A stretch of DNA of 64,000 nucleotides from Sphingomonas sp. BT-65 (GCF_026107375.2 NZ_JAPCIA010000001.1:1302001-1366000); one strand, 5' to 3'; counted from the stretch's first letter, positions 28,299-38,518 are shown. Program-made: numbers and translations. Notes: generated by a model not told the origin, from the letters alone.

Positions 28299-30002
28299 TC
28301 ACTTCTGCGCCAGATATTCGGGCGCGGCGAGCGTCAGCAACAGCGCGATCGCGACCCGGTTGTTGGTGTTGGTCGAGCTGTCGACCGCGGTCTTGATCTG
28401 CGCCACCGTCGCTGCGCTGACCTGCCCCGCGGCGAGCACCAGGTTGATGCGGTCGATCAGCGCCTGGCTGTCCGCGGCGAGCGCGATCAGCTCGGCATAG
28501 TCGCTCTTCAGGTCGGCGATGCCGTTGTTCACCGCCGACTGCATATAGTTCACATAGCCGACGACGCTGATCTCGTTGGTGATCTGGAATTCCGGCGCGA
28601 CCAGCCCGCCGGTCGCGAACGCGCTGTTGGGCGGGGTGTAGCCGGGCCGGAAGAAGTTGAAGACCGACGCGCTGCGGCCCAGCGCCTGGCTCAGCCGGTT
28701 GATCGGGCTGCTCGTGTCGCCGACCGCGAAGGTGCCGCTCGGCGAGGTCGCACCGAAGCCGCGCGCCCAACCGGTGAAGCGCATCACTGGCTCGCGCAGC
28801 TTGCCCGCACTGGTCCCAGACGGATCGGCACGCGCCTCGTCATCGAGGAGGGTCGCGCGGATCACCGCCTGCATGTCGCCGCGCACGCCGGAGCCGTTGT
28901 CGGCGAACCTCGCCGCTACGCGCCCGACATAGGCGGGCGAGGGATTGCTCGTCACCAGCCGCTGGATCAGCTGCTTCGATACGAAGGGCGGGACGTTGGG
29001 ATGTGCGAAGATCGTGTCGAGCGCCTGCTTGACCGCATCCAGCCCAGCGGTGCCTGCAGCCACCGTGGTGCCGAGGAAGGTCGAGGCGCCAGTCTCGTGC
29101 TGGCCGGCGTTGACGATCAGCGGGCGGCGATAGCGGTCGGGTGTGGTACCGTCGGTCGAATCGAGCGTGAGGCCGGTGAACACGCGTGCCAGCCCCGAAA
29201 CGTCGGCAGGCGTATAGGTCTCGACCGGCACCCCGCCCGAGGTCACCATGCTGCCGTCCATGTTGAGCCGGTGCAGGCCGATCGTGAACAGCTGCATCAA
29301 CTCGCGCGCGTAATTCTCGTCGGGGACCGAGCCGGTGTTGGCGTTCGCCTTGCGGTTGCCGAGGAAGGTGAGAAACGAGGCCATCGCCGCGTTGGTGGTC
29401 ACCTTGTCGAGGATCGTGCGGAAATTGCCGAAGGCGTTGTCCATCAGCACGTCGACATAGGCGGCCATCGCGAACTGCCGCCAGTTGAGGTTGACCCCCG
29501 ACATGCCGACCACCAGGATCTCGAGCAGCGCCATGCCGACGCGCTGGCGCAGCTGGTCGCCCGCGCCGATCAGCTGGCTCCACATGACATTGTCGAAGCC
29601 CGCCTCGCCGTTGATGTTGGCGGCGTCGTTATAGCCTTTGGCCACTAGCCAGTCCCAATGGGTGGTCGCGCGCGGCTTGGCGAATTCGGCGGTGATCCAG
29701 CCGGCATAGCCGCGCGACTGGACATCGGCGATGTCGGCGCTGGTCGCGCCCATCGTCGCCTGCGCGAGGAAGCGGCTCGCCTGCGCAGCGGTAATGGGCG
29801 CGGGCGTCGGCGATGGCGTGGCGGTCGGCGGGGGCGAAACCACGCCGCCGCCGCTTCCGCCACCACCCGAATCGCACGCCGCCAGCGCGAGCCCGAGCGC
29901 GACCGCGCTCGCCCCGCTCAGCCCCGCGCCGCCGACGGCTGGTACTGCTACCTCGGCATCGCCATGCTCCGCCTCGACCAGAGGCGTCTCCAGATTGTCC
30001 AT
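28299..30002 (-). CDS. DUF1800 family protein, probable lipoprotein
   Basis: 567 residues. The N-terminus has an alanine-rich hydrophobic stretch ending LALAACDSGGGG, a lipobox-like cysteine and glycine linker, after a longer than usual 28-residue polar start. A proline/threonine linker leads to the DUF1800 domain (RFLAQATMGATSADIADVQS; ENYARELMQLFTIGLH). It is always found with DUF1501 partners such as the next gene. Surface or periplasmic location is inferred; catalytic activity is unknown. Confidence 0.9.
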   Translation of the reverse strand: MDNLETPLVEAEHGDAEVAVPAVGGAGLSGASAVALGLALAACDSGGGGSGGGVVSPPPTATPSPTPAPITAAQASRFLAQATMGATSADIADVQSRGYAGWITAEFAKPRATTHWDWLVAKGYNDAANINGEAGFDNVMWSQLIGAGDQLRQRVGMALLEILVVGMSGVNLNWRQFAMAAYVDVLMDNAFGNFRTILDKVTTNAAMASFLTFLGNRKANANTGSVPDENYARELMQLFTIGLHRLNMDGSMVTSGGVPVETYTPADVSGLARVFTGLTLDSTDGTTPDRYRRPLIVNAGQHETGASTFLGTTVAAGTAGLDAVKQALDTIFAHPNVPPFVSKQLIQRLVTSNPSPAYVGRVAARFADNGSGVRGDMQAVIRATLLDDEARADPSGTSAGKLREPVMRFTGWARGFGATSPSGTFAVGDTSSPINRLSQALGRSASVFNFFRPGYTPPNSAFATGGLVAPEFQITNEISVVGYVNYMQSAVNNGIADLKSDYAELIALAADSQALIDRINLVLAAGQVSAATVAQIKTAVDSSTNTNNRVAIALLLTLAAPEYLAQK

Positions 30003-30163
30003 GCAGCCCCACCCCGTGCGCGGAGGCGCTTTGCCCGCATCACGCCGCGGCTATATTCTCGCATTTCACGACTCGCCGCCAGCCGGAAATAAGGTCAATT
30101 CATCGCAAACCATTCATTTTCAACTGTTTGCGAACGCGTAACGAATCGTTCTAACCTGCTGCC

Positions 30164-31099
30164 ATGAAAGCCGTTCTGCCCGCCCTCGCCCGCCCGCTGA
30201 TCGAACCTGGCCTGCCCGCCGGGATCGAGCCGCACTGGTTCACCAGCCGCGAGGAAGCCGCCGCGATGGTGGCGGACGCCGATATCGCCTGGATCGACAT
30301 GCAGAGCCCCGAATGGACCGGCGAAGCGGCCGCCGCGGGCGCGCGCCTCAAATGGCTCTTCACCATTCGCGCTGGGATCGATGCGTTCGATACCGCATTG
30401 CTCAAGGCGCGGCGTACCATCGTCACCAACGGCGCCGGGATCAACGCGATCGCGGTCGCCGAATATGCGGTGATGGGCATGCTCGTCGCAGCCAAGCGCT
30501 TCGATCAAGTCGTCCACATGGCCGACCGGCGCGAATGGACGCACGACGCGCCGGGCAGGCTCGAACTGTTCGAGACCCGCGCGCTCGTCATCGGTTATGG
30601 CACGATCGGCCGGATGATCGGCGATCGGCTGACGGCGTTCGGCGTCGAGGTGACCGGCGTCACCCGCTCGGGCCGCGACGGCACGCTCAGTCCGGACCAG
30701 TGGCGCAGCCGGATCGGCGAGTTCGACTGGATCATCCTCGCCGCCCCCTCGACCGCCGACACCCATGCGCTGATCGGCGCAGACGAACTGGCCGCGATGA
30801 AGCCCGGCGCCTGGCTGGTAAATTTCGCGCGCGGCGGCATGGTCGATCAACCGGCGCTGATCGAGGCGCTGGACAAGCGCCGGATCGGCGGCGCGTTTCT
30901 CGACGTCACCGATCCCGAACCGCTTCCACCTGATCACCCGCTCTGGGCCGCACCCAACTGCATCCACTCGATGCACCTGTCCGGGCGATCGCAGACGAAA
31001 ATGTTCATGCGCGCCGCCGCACTGTTCCTCGAAAACGCCCGCGCCTTTGTCGAGGGCAGGCCGATGAAGAACGTCGTCGATCTCGACGCGGGCTATTAG
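30164..31099 (+). CDS. D-2-hydroxyacid dehydrogenase
   Basis: 311 residues, NAD(P)-dependent. The dinucleotide-binding motif is [12 protein letters not shown], followed by [17 protein letters not shown] (the segment with the catalytic arginine region) and [15 protein letters not shown], with the catalytic histidine position near SMHLSGRS. The substrate is unknown. It lies 22 bases before trpG on the same strand, where trpE might be expected, so it may share the trp transcript. Confidence 0.9.
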   Translation: MKAVLPALARPLIEPGLPAGIEPHWFTSREEAAAMVADADIAWIDMQSPEWTGEAAAAGARLKWLFTIRAGIDAFDTALLKARRTIVTNGAGINAIAVAEYAVMGMLVAAKRFDQVVHMADRREWTHDAPGRLELFETRALVIGYGTIGRMIGDRLTAFGVEVTGVTRSGRDGTLSPDQWRSRIGEFDWIILAAPSTADTHALIGADELAAMKPGAWLVNFARGGMVDQPALIEALDKRRIGGAFLDVTDPEPLPPDHPLWAAPNCIHSMHLSGRSQTKMFMRAAALFLENARAFVEGRPMKNVVDLDAGY

Positions 31100-31121
31100 C
31101 GCGGCTAAGCCCGCCTCCACC

Positions 31122-31706
31122 ATGATCCTGGTCATCGACAATTACGACAGCTTCACTTGGAACCTCGTCCATTACCTGATGGAGCTGGGCGCGGAGGTGG
31201 AGGTGGTGCGCAATGACGCGCTCACCGCGCGCGACGCGATCGCGAGCAACGCGCAGGCCTTCCTGCTCTCGCCCGGCCCGTGCACCCCGAACGAGGCGGG
31301 GATCAGCCTCGACCTCGTCGCCGCTTGCGCCGCTGAGGGCAAGCCGCTGCTCGGCGTGTGCCTCGGCCACCAGTCGATCGGCCAGCATTTCGGCGGGCAG
31401 GTGGTGCGCGGCGGGCTGATGCACGGCAAGACCAGCCTCGTCGAGCATGACGGCACCGGCCTGTTCGAGGGCCTTCCCTCGCCCTTCACCGCGACGCGTT
31501 ATCACTCGTTGATCGTGACGGACATTCCCGAGGAACTCGTGGTCAACGCCACCGCGGCGGACGACAGCGTGATGGGCTTCCGTCACGCCACGCTGCCGAT
31601 CCACGGCGTCCAGTTCCATCCCGAGAGCATCGCCACCGAGCATGGCCATGCGATGCTCGCGAACTTCCTCAAGATCGCGGGGATCGAGGCGAAGGCGCTG
31701 GCCTGA
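31122..31706 (+). CDS. trpG: Anthranilate/aminodeoxychorismate synthase glutamine amidotransferase
   Basis: 194 residues, a class I glutamine amidotransferase. It starts [18 protein letters not shown], has the oxyanion [11 protein letters not shown], nucleophile Cys80 in LGVCLGHQ, and the His/Glu pair in [14 protein letters not shown]. It supplies ammonia to anthranilate synthase TrpE (not in the window) and may also serve PabB. The rest of the trp genes resume at 32613 after two unrelated small genes. Confidence 0.95.
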   Translation: MILVIDNYDSFTWNLVHYLMELGAEVEVVRNDALTARDAIASNAQAFLLSPGPCTPNEAGISLDLVAACAAEGKPLLGVCLGHQSIGQHFGGQVVRGGLMHGKTSLVEHDGTGLFEGLPSPFTATRYHSLIVTDIPEELVVNATAADDSVMGFRHATLPIHGVQFHPESIATEHGHAMLANFLKIAGIEAKALA

Positions 31707-31779
31707 GCCGCCTTGACCCGGGCCATGGTGCGGAGGCTATAGCGACTGTTCGCGGGCACCGGAAGGATGAGGTGACAAT

Positions 31780-32181
31780 ATGCCAGTCAATCGCAGGGAT
31801 GTCGTGGGGGCGGTTGCGTTGGGCGGCGCTGCCATGATCTCGGACGCAGCCTCGGCAGCGTCCGCGCCGGGTGCCAAGATCGTTCATCACGTCTTCTTCT
31901 GGCTGAAGCGGCCCGGGTCGGGCCAGGACCGTGACCAGCTGATCGCGGGCCTGCGGGCGCTCGCGAAGATCCAGGTCATCCGCAGCCTGCAGATCGGCGT
32001 CCCCGCATCAACCGAGCAGCGCGACGTCGTCGACGCGAGCTTCGATGTGTCGGAGCTCATGGTATTCGACAATGTCGCGGACCAGAAACTGTATCAGGAC
32101 CATCCGATCCACCAGGATTTCATCGCCAAATGCGGGCATTTGTGGCGCAAGGTGATCGTCTACGACATGTTGACGATCTGA
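31780..32181 (+). CDS. Exported Dabb (stress-responsive alpha/beta barrel) protein
   Basis: 133 residues. MPVNRRDVVGAVALGGAAMI looks like a short Tat-type signal ending at ASAASA. The mature part has KIVHHVFFWLKRPGSGQDRD and a conserved VVDASFDVSELMVFDNVADQ, typical of Dabb dimeric barrels. Function is unknown for most members. It interrupts the trp gene order. Confidence 0.82.
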   Translation: MPVNRRDVVGAVALGGAAMISDAASAASAPGAKIVHHVFFWLKRPGSGQDRDQLIAGLRALAKIQVIRSLQIGVPASTEQRDVVDASFDVSELMVFDNVADQKLYQDHPIHQDFIAKCGHLWRKVIVYDMLTI

Positions 32182-32285
32182 TCGGCGATCTCTGACCCAT
32201 TTTTGTGCAGCCTGTTGCAAGGCGGTTCTGCGGGGCATAGCCTGACGAAGAGCGGCCCTGCCGTCCGTCATCGTTGGAGACTGGC

Positions 32286-32519
32286 GTGAAACGCGTTGTG
32301 CTCATGCTCCCCTTTGCCCTGATGGCCTGTACCCCCAAGCCGGCGGACACAAGGGCGACGGGGATGGCGAACCCTGCTTCGGTTCATTGCGTGGAGGTCG
32401 GCGGCCGCGTCGAAATCCGCAAGGAAGCGGGCGGTGCAACCGGATATTGCCACCTGCCAGACGGCCGCGTGATCGAGGAGTGGACGCTGTTCAGATCCGC
32501 CGAAGGCAAGAACAACTAG
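32286..32519 (+). CDS. DUF333 lipoprotein
   Basis: 77 residues from a GTG preceded by GGAGA. The N-terminal signal ends with lipobox ALMAC, predicting a diacylated cysteine at about residue 15. The mature part NPASVHCVEVGGRVEIRKE and YCHLPDGRVIEEWTLFR matches the DUF333 domain of small periplasmic lipoproteins. Function is unknown. It is the second small gene between trpG and trpD. Confidence 0.85.
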   Translation: MKRVVLMLPFALMACTPKPADTRATGMANPASVHCVEVGGRVEIRKEAGGATGYCHLPDGRVIEEWTLFRSAEGKNN

Positions 32520-32612
32520 CGCCGGGAATCGCCCATCGTCCCCCAGTCCCGCTTGCCCGCCCCGCAACAGGATTTGCTCGACTTGGCTCGCCCGCGCCCC
32601 AATAGAGGCGGC

Positions 32613-33608
32613 GTGACCAGCTTCAGCCTCCTCCCTGATCCCGCGACGCCGCTCGCGCGCGAATCCGCTGCGCAGGCGTTCGCCGACATTCTCGACGGCA
32701 CCGTGTCCGAGGCGGAGATCGAGGCGTTCCTGATCGCCCTAGCCGAACGCGGCGAGACGAGCATCGAGATCGCCGAGGCGGCGCGCGCGATGCGCCAGCG
32801 GGTGATCCCGGTCAGCGCCCCCGCCAACGCGATCGACGTGTGCGGCACCGGCGGCGACGGGCATCACACGCTCAACGTCTCGACCGCGGTCGCGATCGTC
32901 GTCGCGGCGTCGGGCATTCCGGTCGCCAAGCACGGCAACCGCGCCGCCAGCTCCAAGTCGGGCGCGGCCGACACGCTCGAGGCGCTCGGCCTCGATCTCG
33001 ACCGCGCGGCGCTCAATGCCGAGGCGCATCTGAACGACCTCGGCATCGCCTTCCTGTTCGCGGCCAAGCACCATCCCGCGATGGGCCGCATCGCGCCGCT
33101 GCGCAAACGCATCGGGCGGCGCACGATCTTCAACCTGATGGGCCCGCTCGCCAATCCGGCGGGGGTACAGCGCCAGCTGATCGGCATCGCCCGCCCGGAC
33201 TATGCCCCGATCTATGCCGAAGCGCTCGAGCAGCTCGGCGTCAAGGGCGCCGCGATCGTCGCGGGCGAGGAAGGGCTCGACGAGCTCTCGCCCGAGGGCG
33301 CTTCGCGCGTGGTGAGCATCGGCGATGTCAGCTTGCCCCCGCGCGTCACCCCCGCGGACGCCGGCCTCGACTCCCATCCGCTAGCCGCCCTGCGCGGCGG
33401 CGACGCGCGCGAGAATGCCGCGGCGCTGCGCCGCCTGCTGCTGGGTGAGCGCGGCGCCTATCGCGACGCCGTGCTGCTCAACGCCGCCGCCGCACTAGTG
33501 GTCGCGGGCGAGGCGGCTGACCTGCGCGAGGGCGCCGAGGAAGCCGCCGAGACGATCGACAAGGGGCTTGCCAACGCGCTGCTCGACTGCTGGATCGCCG
33601 CGGCATGA
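32613..33608 (+). CDS. trpD: Anthranilate phosphoribosyltransferase
   Basis: 331 residues from a GTG with AGAGG upstream. It joins anthranilate to PRPP. The PRPP-binding [15 protein letters not shown] and the anthranilate-site [20 protein letters not shown] are present, as is GPLANPAG. Its stop overlaps the trpC ATG by four bases. An in-frame start further upstream (32553) would add 20 residues without similarity. Confidence 0.96.
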   Translation: MTSFSLLPDPATPLARESAAQAFADILDGTVSEAEIEAFLIALAERGETSIEIAEAARAMRQRVIPVSAPANAIDVCGTGGDGHHTLNVSTAVAIVVAASGIPVAKHGNRAASSKSGAADTLEALGLDLDRAALNAEAHLNDLGIAFLFAAKHHPAMGRIAPLRKRIGRRTIFNLMGPLANPAGVQRQLIGIARPDYAPIYAEALEQLGVKGAAIVAGEEGLDELSPEGASRVVSIGDVSLPPRVTPADAGLDSHPLAALRGGDARENAAALRRLLLGERGAYRDAVLLNAAAALVVAGEAADLREGAEEAAETIDKGLANALLDCWIAAA

Positions 33609-34387
33609 ACACGCTCGACAAGATCCTCGAAGTGAAGCGCGGCGAGGTCGCGGCGCGCAAGGCCGCGACCAGCCTCGCCGAGCTGCAGGCGCACGCGCTG
33701 GTCCAGACCCCGCCGCGCGGCTTCCGCGCCGCGCTCGATGCGAAGGCGGCGAGCGGCTACGGCCTGATCGCCGAGATCAAGAAAGCATCGCCCTCCAAGG
33801 GATTGATCCGCGCCGATTTCGATCCCCCTGCCCATGCCCGCGCCTATGCGGCGGGCGGCGCCGCGTGCCTGTCAGTGCTCACCGACGCCGAGTTCTTCCA
33901 GGGGCATGAGGACTATCTGGTCGCCGCCCGCGCCGCGTGCGCGCTGCCGGTGATCCGCAAGGACTTCATGATCGATCCGTGGCAGGCGCTGGAGGCGCGC
34001 AGCATCGGCGCCGACGCGATCCTGATCATCGTCGCCGCGCTCGACGACGCGCAGATGGCGGAGATCGAGGATGCCGCGCTCGGGCTCGGCATGGACGCGC
34101 TGGTCGAGGTCCATGACGAAGTCGAGCTCGACCGCGCGCTCGCGCTCAAGTCGCGGCTGATCGGGGTCAACAACCGCAATCTCAAGGACTTCTCGGTCTC
34201 GTTCGACCGCACCTATGAACTCGTCGGTCGCGCGCCCGAAGGCTGCACGTTCGTCGCCGAGTCCGGCCTCACCAGCCGCGCTGATCTCGACGCGATGGCC
34301 GAGCACGGCGTGCGCTGCTTCCTGATCGGCGAGAGCCTGATGCGCCAGGACGATGTCGAGGCGGCGACGCGGGCGCTGGTCGGATGA
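33605..34387 (+). CDS. trpC: Indole-3-glycerol phosphate synthase
   Basis: 260 residues, a TIM barrel closing the indole ring. Landmarks are [16 protein letters not shown] (general acid lysine), [34 protein letters not shown] and FVAESGL. It overlaps trpD and moaC by four bases each, so trpD-trpC-moaC are translationally coupled. Confidence 0.96.
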   Translation: MNTLDKILEVKRGEVAARKAATSLAELQAHALVQTPPRGFRAALDAKAASGYGLIAEIKKASPSKGLIRADFDPPAHARAYAAGGAACLSVLTDAEFFQGHEDYLVAARAACALPVIRKDFMIDPWQALEARSIGADAILIIVAALDDAQMAEIEDAALGLGMDALVEVHDEVELDRALALKSRLIGVNNRNLKDFSVSFDRTYELVGRAPEGCTFVAESGLTSRADLDAMAEHGVRCFLIGESLMRQDDVEAATRALVG

Positions 34388-34860
34388 GCGACCTCACCCA
34401 TCTCGACGAGAGCGGCGCCGCGCGCATGGTCGATGTCGGAGCCAAGGCCGAGACTCAGCGCGAGGCCGTCGCCATCGGCCGCATCACCATGTCGGCACAA
34501 GCCGCCGCCGCAATCCGCGACGGCCTCGTCAAGAAAGGTGACGTGCTCGCTGTCGCACGCGTCGCCGGGATCATGGCGGCGAAGAAGACCAGCGACCTCA
34601 TCCCGCTCTGCCATCCGCTGGCGATCAGCAAGGCGACCCTCGATCTCGTCGCCGACGACACCGGCGTCGCCGCCACCGCCACCGTCGCGCTCACCGGCCG
34701 CACCGGGGTCGAGATGGAAGCGCTCACCGCGGTCTCGGTCGCGCTGCTCACCGTCTACGACATGGCCAAGGCACTCGACAAAGCGATGGTGATCGAGGGC
34801 ATCCGCCTCGTCGCCAAGACCGGCGGCAAGTCGGGCGACTGGGCCGCACCGCAAGGTTAA
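34384..34860 (+). CDS. moaC: Cyclic pyranopterin monophosphate synthase
   Basis: 158 residues. It makes cPMP from the MoaA product in molybdenum cofactor synthesis. Conserved segments are [26 protein letters not shown] and [20 protein letters not shown], with the catalytic lysine region near the C-terminus (KTGGKSGDW). moeA follows about 1.6 kb on, separated by a PilZ gene. Confidence 0.96.
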   Translation: MSDLTHLDESGAARMVDVGAKAETQREAVAIGRITMSAQAAAAIRDGLVKKGDVLAVARVAGIMAAKKTSDLIPLCHPLAISKATLDLVADDTGVAATATVALTGRTGVEMEALTAVSVALLTVYDMAKALDKAMVIEGIRLVAKTGGKSGDWAAPQG

Positions 34861-34939
34861 CGCCGCCTCCACCCTGAAAGCTCAGCAAATCTTGAGGCGC
34901 GCCGCCGCAAGCTCTTGCGGGCAAAGGGGCGGGATCAAA

Positions 34940-35881
34940 ATGACATTACCGGCACGATCGGCGATCTTCTCGCTGTCCGGCGACCTCAATTCGTCGCCGG
35001 TCGGCGCGATCGAGGATGCGGCGCCCGCACGGCTGCTGCTCGGCAGCGCGGGCGAGCGGCATTGCTTCGTCCACCGCATCACCGCGGCGGGGGCCACGCT
35101 CACCGTTTCGGGTCCCGTCGGCAACGGCGATCTGGCCACGATCGAGCTGCCCTTCGGCCTCACCGCCGACGGCTCGATCGTCGGCGACGACCCCGCGGCG
35201 ATCTCGTTCCGCTTCGACGAGCCGCTCGACGTGGTGGGGGCGCTCGCCCGCTGCCTCGCCGCGCTCCCCGCAGAACGCCGCCAGATGCCGCGCATCGAGC
35301 TGCGCCAGCGGCTGTGCATCCGCCACGCCGGGCAAGTCGATTTCGCCTGGACCCGCAACCTTTCCCCCGCCGGCATCGGCATCGAGACCCGCGCCGCGCT
35401 CACCGAGGGCGCCGAGGTCGAGATCACTCTCGACGGCCTCCGCCCGATCCAGGGCGAGGTGCGCTGGACCGAGAAGGGGCAAGCCGGCATCGCCTTTGCC
35501 GCTGAGCTGGGCTGGCAGCTGCTGATGCCCTGGCTGCGCAAGGTCGCGACCCACCGCCCCGGGCCGGTGGTGGTGCGCGAGCTGTCGCCCTCCCCGCTCG
35601 GCGCGGTCCGCGATGCGCTGCGCCTCGACATCGCGACCCATGTCCGCTCGGGGGTCAACTGGTGGAACGCCCAGCTCAACACGCTGAGCAGCACATTGGT
35701 CGAGTTCGAGAGCGCGACCGAGTTCGCGCCGCTCTCCTCGCTGTGGCTGTCACTCCCCGGGATCGGCGGCTGGCCGATCCGCGTGATCGAGTGTCACGGC
35801 GCGCGCCACGTCGCCGAGTTCCGCCTGCCGCTGCGCCCACACGACATGGCGAAGCTGACCGAAGCCGCCCGCCCGCGCTGA
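34940..35881 (+). CDS. PilZ domain protein, 313 residues
   Basis: The PilZ c-di-GMP-binding signature is split as usual: RIELRQR near residue 115 and NLSPAGIGIE near 138, within a beta barrel extending to about 200. The N- and C-terminal flanks are of unknown fold. It probably binds c-di-GMP and changes motility or envelope behaviour. The ATG at 34940 was chosen because the product then begins cleanly (MTLPARSAIF); the upstream part is poorly supported. Confidence 0.85.
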   Translation: MTLPARSAIFSLSGDLNSSPVGAIEDAAPARLLLGSAGERHCFVHRITAAGATLTVSGPVGNGDLATIELPFGLTADGSIVGDDPAAISFRFDEPLDVVGALARCLAALPAERRQMPRIELRQRLCIRHAGQVDFAWTRNLSPAGIGIETRAALTEGAEVEITLDGLRPIQGEVRWTEKGQAGIAFAAELGWQLLMPWLRKVATHRPGPVVVRELSPSPLGAVRDALRLDIATHVRSGVNWWNAQLNTLSSTLVEFESATEFAPLSSLWLSLPGIGGWPIRVIECHGARHVAEFRLPLRPHDMAKLTEAARPR

Positions 35882-35904
35882 CGCCGCGCGGCCGGCCGCA
35901 GCGC

Positions 35905-36315
35905 TCAGTCCTTGCAGACCTGGACCAGCGCCCACCCCATCGAGCCGCCGATGTTTGGGACGTTCTGGTTCTCGAGCTCCAGCCGCTTGCACGGCTTGCC
36001 GTGCCGGTTGAGGATCTGCCCCTCCTGGCGCCGCCCGCCATCGCGCGCCGGATCCCGTGTGCTCGCGGTGCGCGGCGCCGGGCACATGCCGTTCGCCGCG
36101 AACTTCCTGGTATAGGCGCTACGCTGCGCTTGCGCCCAGGCGTCCGCTTTCGCCTTGCCCTCGGTCCGGCTGACCCTGGCATAGCCTTCCACCAGCGCCC
36201 GCTTCTCCGCATCGGACATGGCGTCCAGCCAGCATTGCCGTTCCTGGCCCGGCGCGGGCGCGGCATGGGCCGGCGCCGCAAGCAATAGGATCGCCATCGG
36301 CAGAACTCGTTTCAT
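35905..36315 (-). CDS. Small secreted hypothetical protein
   Basis: 136 residues. MKRVLPMAILLLAAPAHAAP is a Sec signal peptide with an AHA cleavage site. The mature part has three cysteines (CWLDAM, MCPAP, KPCKRLE, CKD at the end) that could form disulfides. No family recognised. It faces moeA across 173 bases that contain a 10-bp inverted repeat. Confidence 0.78.
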   Translation of the reverse strand: MKRVLPMAILLLAAPAHAAPAPGQERQCWLDAMSDAEKRALVEGYARVSRTEGKAKADAWAQAQRSAYTRKFAANGMCPAPRTASTRDPARDGGRRQEGQILNRHGKPCKRLELENQNVPNIGGSMGWALVQVCKD

Positions 36316-36355
36316 GCGCGCCTCCGTTCCGGCGAGCCTAACGCCGGATATGCGT

Positions 36356-36381
36356 GCCGGTCGCGAACAGCCGCGACCGGC
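36356..36381. promoter_or_regulatory. 10-bp perfect inverted repeat between divergent genes
   Basis: GCCGGTCGCG and CGCGACCGGC are exact complements with a six-base spacer (AACAGC). It lies in the 173-base gap upstream of both the secreted hypothetical gene and moeA. It may be an operator or a leader hairpin; no further evidence separates these. Confidence 0.45.
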
Positions 36382-36488
36382 GACCGCGCAAACCGCACGG
36401 CCCGTCGGCTTTCGCCGTGCACGGTCTCCGGCCTCTGGCAGTGCGAAACGCTCGCATCCTCCGGCGCGCCGCGATAACGCTGCCCGCA

Positions 36489-37673
36489 ATGGCCGATCTG
36501 CTCCCCGTCGCCGAAGCCCAGCGCCGCCTGCTCGCGCTCGCCCCGCCCGTCGTGGCCGAGATCGTATCGCTGCGCGATGCCGCGGGCCGCTGGGCCGCTA
36601 AGGCCGTGGCCGCGCTGCGCACCCAGCCCGAGCTGCCGCTCTCGGCGATGGATGGCTATGCGATCCGCTTCGCCGACCTGCCCGGCCCGTGGCAGGTGAT
36701 CGGCGAGAGCGCCGCCGGACGCCCCTTCGGCGGAACCGCCAATGCGGGCCAAGCGGTGCGCATCTTCACTGGCGCGGCGCTCCCCGACGGTACCGATGCC
36801 GTGCTGGTACAGGAGGAAGCGCGCCGCGAGGGCGACATGCTTCACCTCGATGGTGAGGGCCCCGGCCATCCCGGCCGCAATGTCCGCGCGGCGGGGCTCG
36901 ATTTCCGCGAAGGCGAGACGCTGATCGCACCGGGCGAGCATCTCACCCCGGTCCGTATCGCGCTCGCCGCCTCGGCCGGCCATGCCGCGCTTGCCGTCCG
37001 CCGCCGCGTCCGGATCGCGATCGCCGCGACCGGCGACGAGTTGCGCCCCGCCGGCGCGCCGCTCGGTCCCGGCGAGCTTCCCGAGAGCAACGGCGCGATG
37101 CTCGCGGCGATGCTCGCGCACCTGCCGGTGGAGATCGAGGATCTCGGCATCCTCCCCGATCGCCGGGACATCCTCGAAGCTGCCTTCGCCGCGGTGAGCG
37201 CCGACATCCTCGTCACCACCGGCGGCGCCTCGGTCGGCGACCATGACCTCGTCCGGCCTTCGCTCGAAGCAGCAGGCGCCGCGATCGATTTCTGGAAGGT
37301 CGCCGTCCGCCCCGGCAAGCCGATGATGGCCGGACGGCTCGGCGACACAGTGGTGATCGGCCTGCCCGGCAACCCGGTCTCGGCCTTCGTCACCGCGCGG
37401 CTCTTCCTCCTCCCCCTGGTCGCGCATCTCTCCGGCGGCGCCGATCCCCTGCCCGCCACCCGCACCGCCACGCTTGGCGAGCCCCTCCCCGCCAACGGTC
37501 CGCGCGCCGATTATATGCGCGCCGCGCATCGCGAGGGCCGCGTCGTCGCGGCGGCGATCCAGGACAGCTCGATGCTCCGCACCCTCGCCCGCGCGGACTG
37601 CCTGATCGTGCGTGCGCCCCACGCGCCGGCCGCCAATCCTGGCGACTCGGTGGAAATCCTCGACATCGCTTGA
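36489..37673 (+). CDS. moeA: Molybdopterin molybdenumtransferase
   Basis: 394 residues. It inserts molybdate into adenylated molybdopterin. Conserved parts are [44 protein letters not shown] and [20 protein letters not shown]. The four-domain length is normal. It precedes lexA by 58 bases. Confidence 0.95.
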   Translation: MADLLPVAEAQRRLLALAPPVVAEIVSLRDAAGRWAAKAVAALRTQPELPLSAMDGYAIRFADLPGPWQVIGESAAGRPFGGTANAGQAVRIFTGAALPDGTDAVLVQEEARREGDMLHLDGEGPGHPGRNVRAAGLDFREGETLIAPGEHLTPVRIALAASAGHAALAVRRRVRIAIAATGDELRPAGAPLGPGELPESNGAMLAAMLAHLPVEIEDLGILPDRRDILEAAFAAVSADILVTTGGASVGDHDLVRPSLEAAGAAIDFWKVAVRPGKPMMAGRLGDTVVIGLPGNPVSAFVTARLFLLPLVAHLSGGADPLPATRTATLGEPLPANGPRADYMRAAHREGRVVAAAIQDSSMLRTLARADCLIVRAPHAPAANPGDSVEILDIA

Positions 37674-37698
37674 CAGACAGGCGGAACAAGGCGTAAAC

Positions 37699-37713
37699 GT
37701 TCCGCGTCTGTTC
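37699..37713. promoter_or_regulatory. SOS box (GTTC-N7-GTTC) upstream of lexA
   Basis: GTTCCGCGTCTGTTC exactly matches the alphaproteobacterial LexA operator GTTC-N7-GTTC (GAAC-N7-GAAC on the other strand). It ends 18 bases before the lexA ATG, placing it over or just after the promoter, so LexA should repress its own gene. The ribosome-binding site GGAGG follows it. Confidence 0.9.
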
Positions 37714-37731
37714 TGGATGGAGGACGTCCCG

Positions 37732-38406
37732 ATGCTTACGAAGAAGCAGCATGAGCTGATCTGCTTCATCGCCGACCGCTTGAACGAGACCGGCGTCTCG
37801 CCCTCGTTCGAGGAGATGAAGGACGCGCTCGATCTCAAGTCGAAGTCGGGCGTGCATCGCCTGATCTCCGCGCTCGAGGAGCGCGGCTTCCTTCGCCGCC
37901 TGCCCAATCGCGCGCGCGCGCTCGAAGTGCTCAAGATGCCCGAGCGCGGCGAGACCAAGAAGGCCGCGCCGGCGCCGAAGGGCAATGTCGTCCCCCTCAA
38001 CCGCCCCGCGCCGCCGCCCGCCAACGACGTGATCGAGATCCCCCTCCACGGCCGCATCGCCGCCGGCGTGCCGATCGAGGCGCTGGAGGGCTCGACGATG
38101 CTTCCCGTTCCTGCCGCGTTGCTCGGCTCGGGCGAGCATTATGCGCTCGAGGTCGCGGGTGACTCGATGGTCGAGGCCGGCATCTTCGACGGCGACTATG
38201 CGCTGATCCGCCGCCAGGACACGGCACGCGACGGCGAGATCGTCGTTGCGCTGATCGAGGATAATGAGGCGACGCTCAAATATTTCCGGAACGAGGGCAG
38301 CATGGTCCGCCTCGACCCGGCAAACCGCGCCTATGATCCGCAGCGCTACCGCCCCGATCAGGTGCGCGTGCAAGGCCGGCTCGCAGGACTGCTGCGCCGC
38401 TACTGA
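37732..38406 (+). CDS. lexA: LexA repressor, SOS regulator
   Basis: 224 residues. An N-terminal winged helix (about 1-65) precedes a linker and the self-cleaving S24 protease domain. Cleavage is expected at Ala111-Gly112 (RIAAGVP), with catalytic Ser145 in AGDSMVEAG and Lys183 in ATLKYF. RecA filaments would trigger cleavage. An SOS box lies just upstream, showing autoregulation. Confidence 0.97.
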   Translation: MLTKKQHELICFIADRLNETGVSPSFEEMKDALDLKSKSGVHRLISALEERGFLRRLPNRARALEVLKMPERGETKKAAPAPKGNVVPLNRPAPPPANDVIEIPLHGRIAAGVPIEALEGSTMLPVPAALLGSGEHYALEVAGDSMVEAGIFDGDYALIRRQDTARDGEIVVALIEDNEATLKYFRNEGSMVRLDPANRAYDPQRYRPDQVRVQGRLAGLLRRY

Positions 38407-38518
38407 CCGGATTGCCACCGCTTGGGCGGCGGTGCGATTACCGCCGAGGTAATTGAGCCGCCCACGCGCGCCGGTACGCATGTCGTCGACACCAACGGCA
38501 AACGACAGGAGCGATGTC

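Noticed and set aside
31122..31706. trpG as para-aminobenzoate amidotransferase only
   Set aside because: It lies with trpD and trpC, so anthranilate synthesis is the main role; dual use remains possible.
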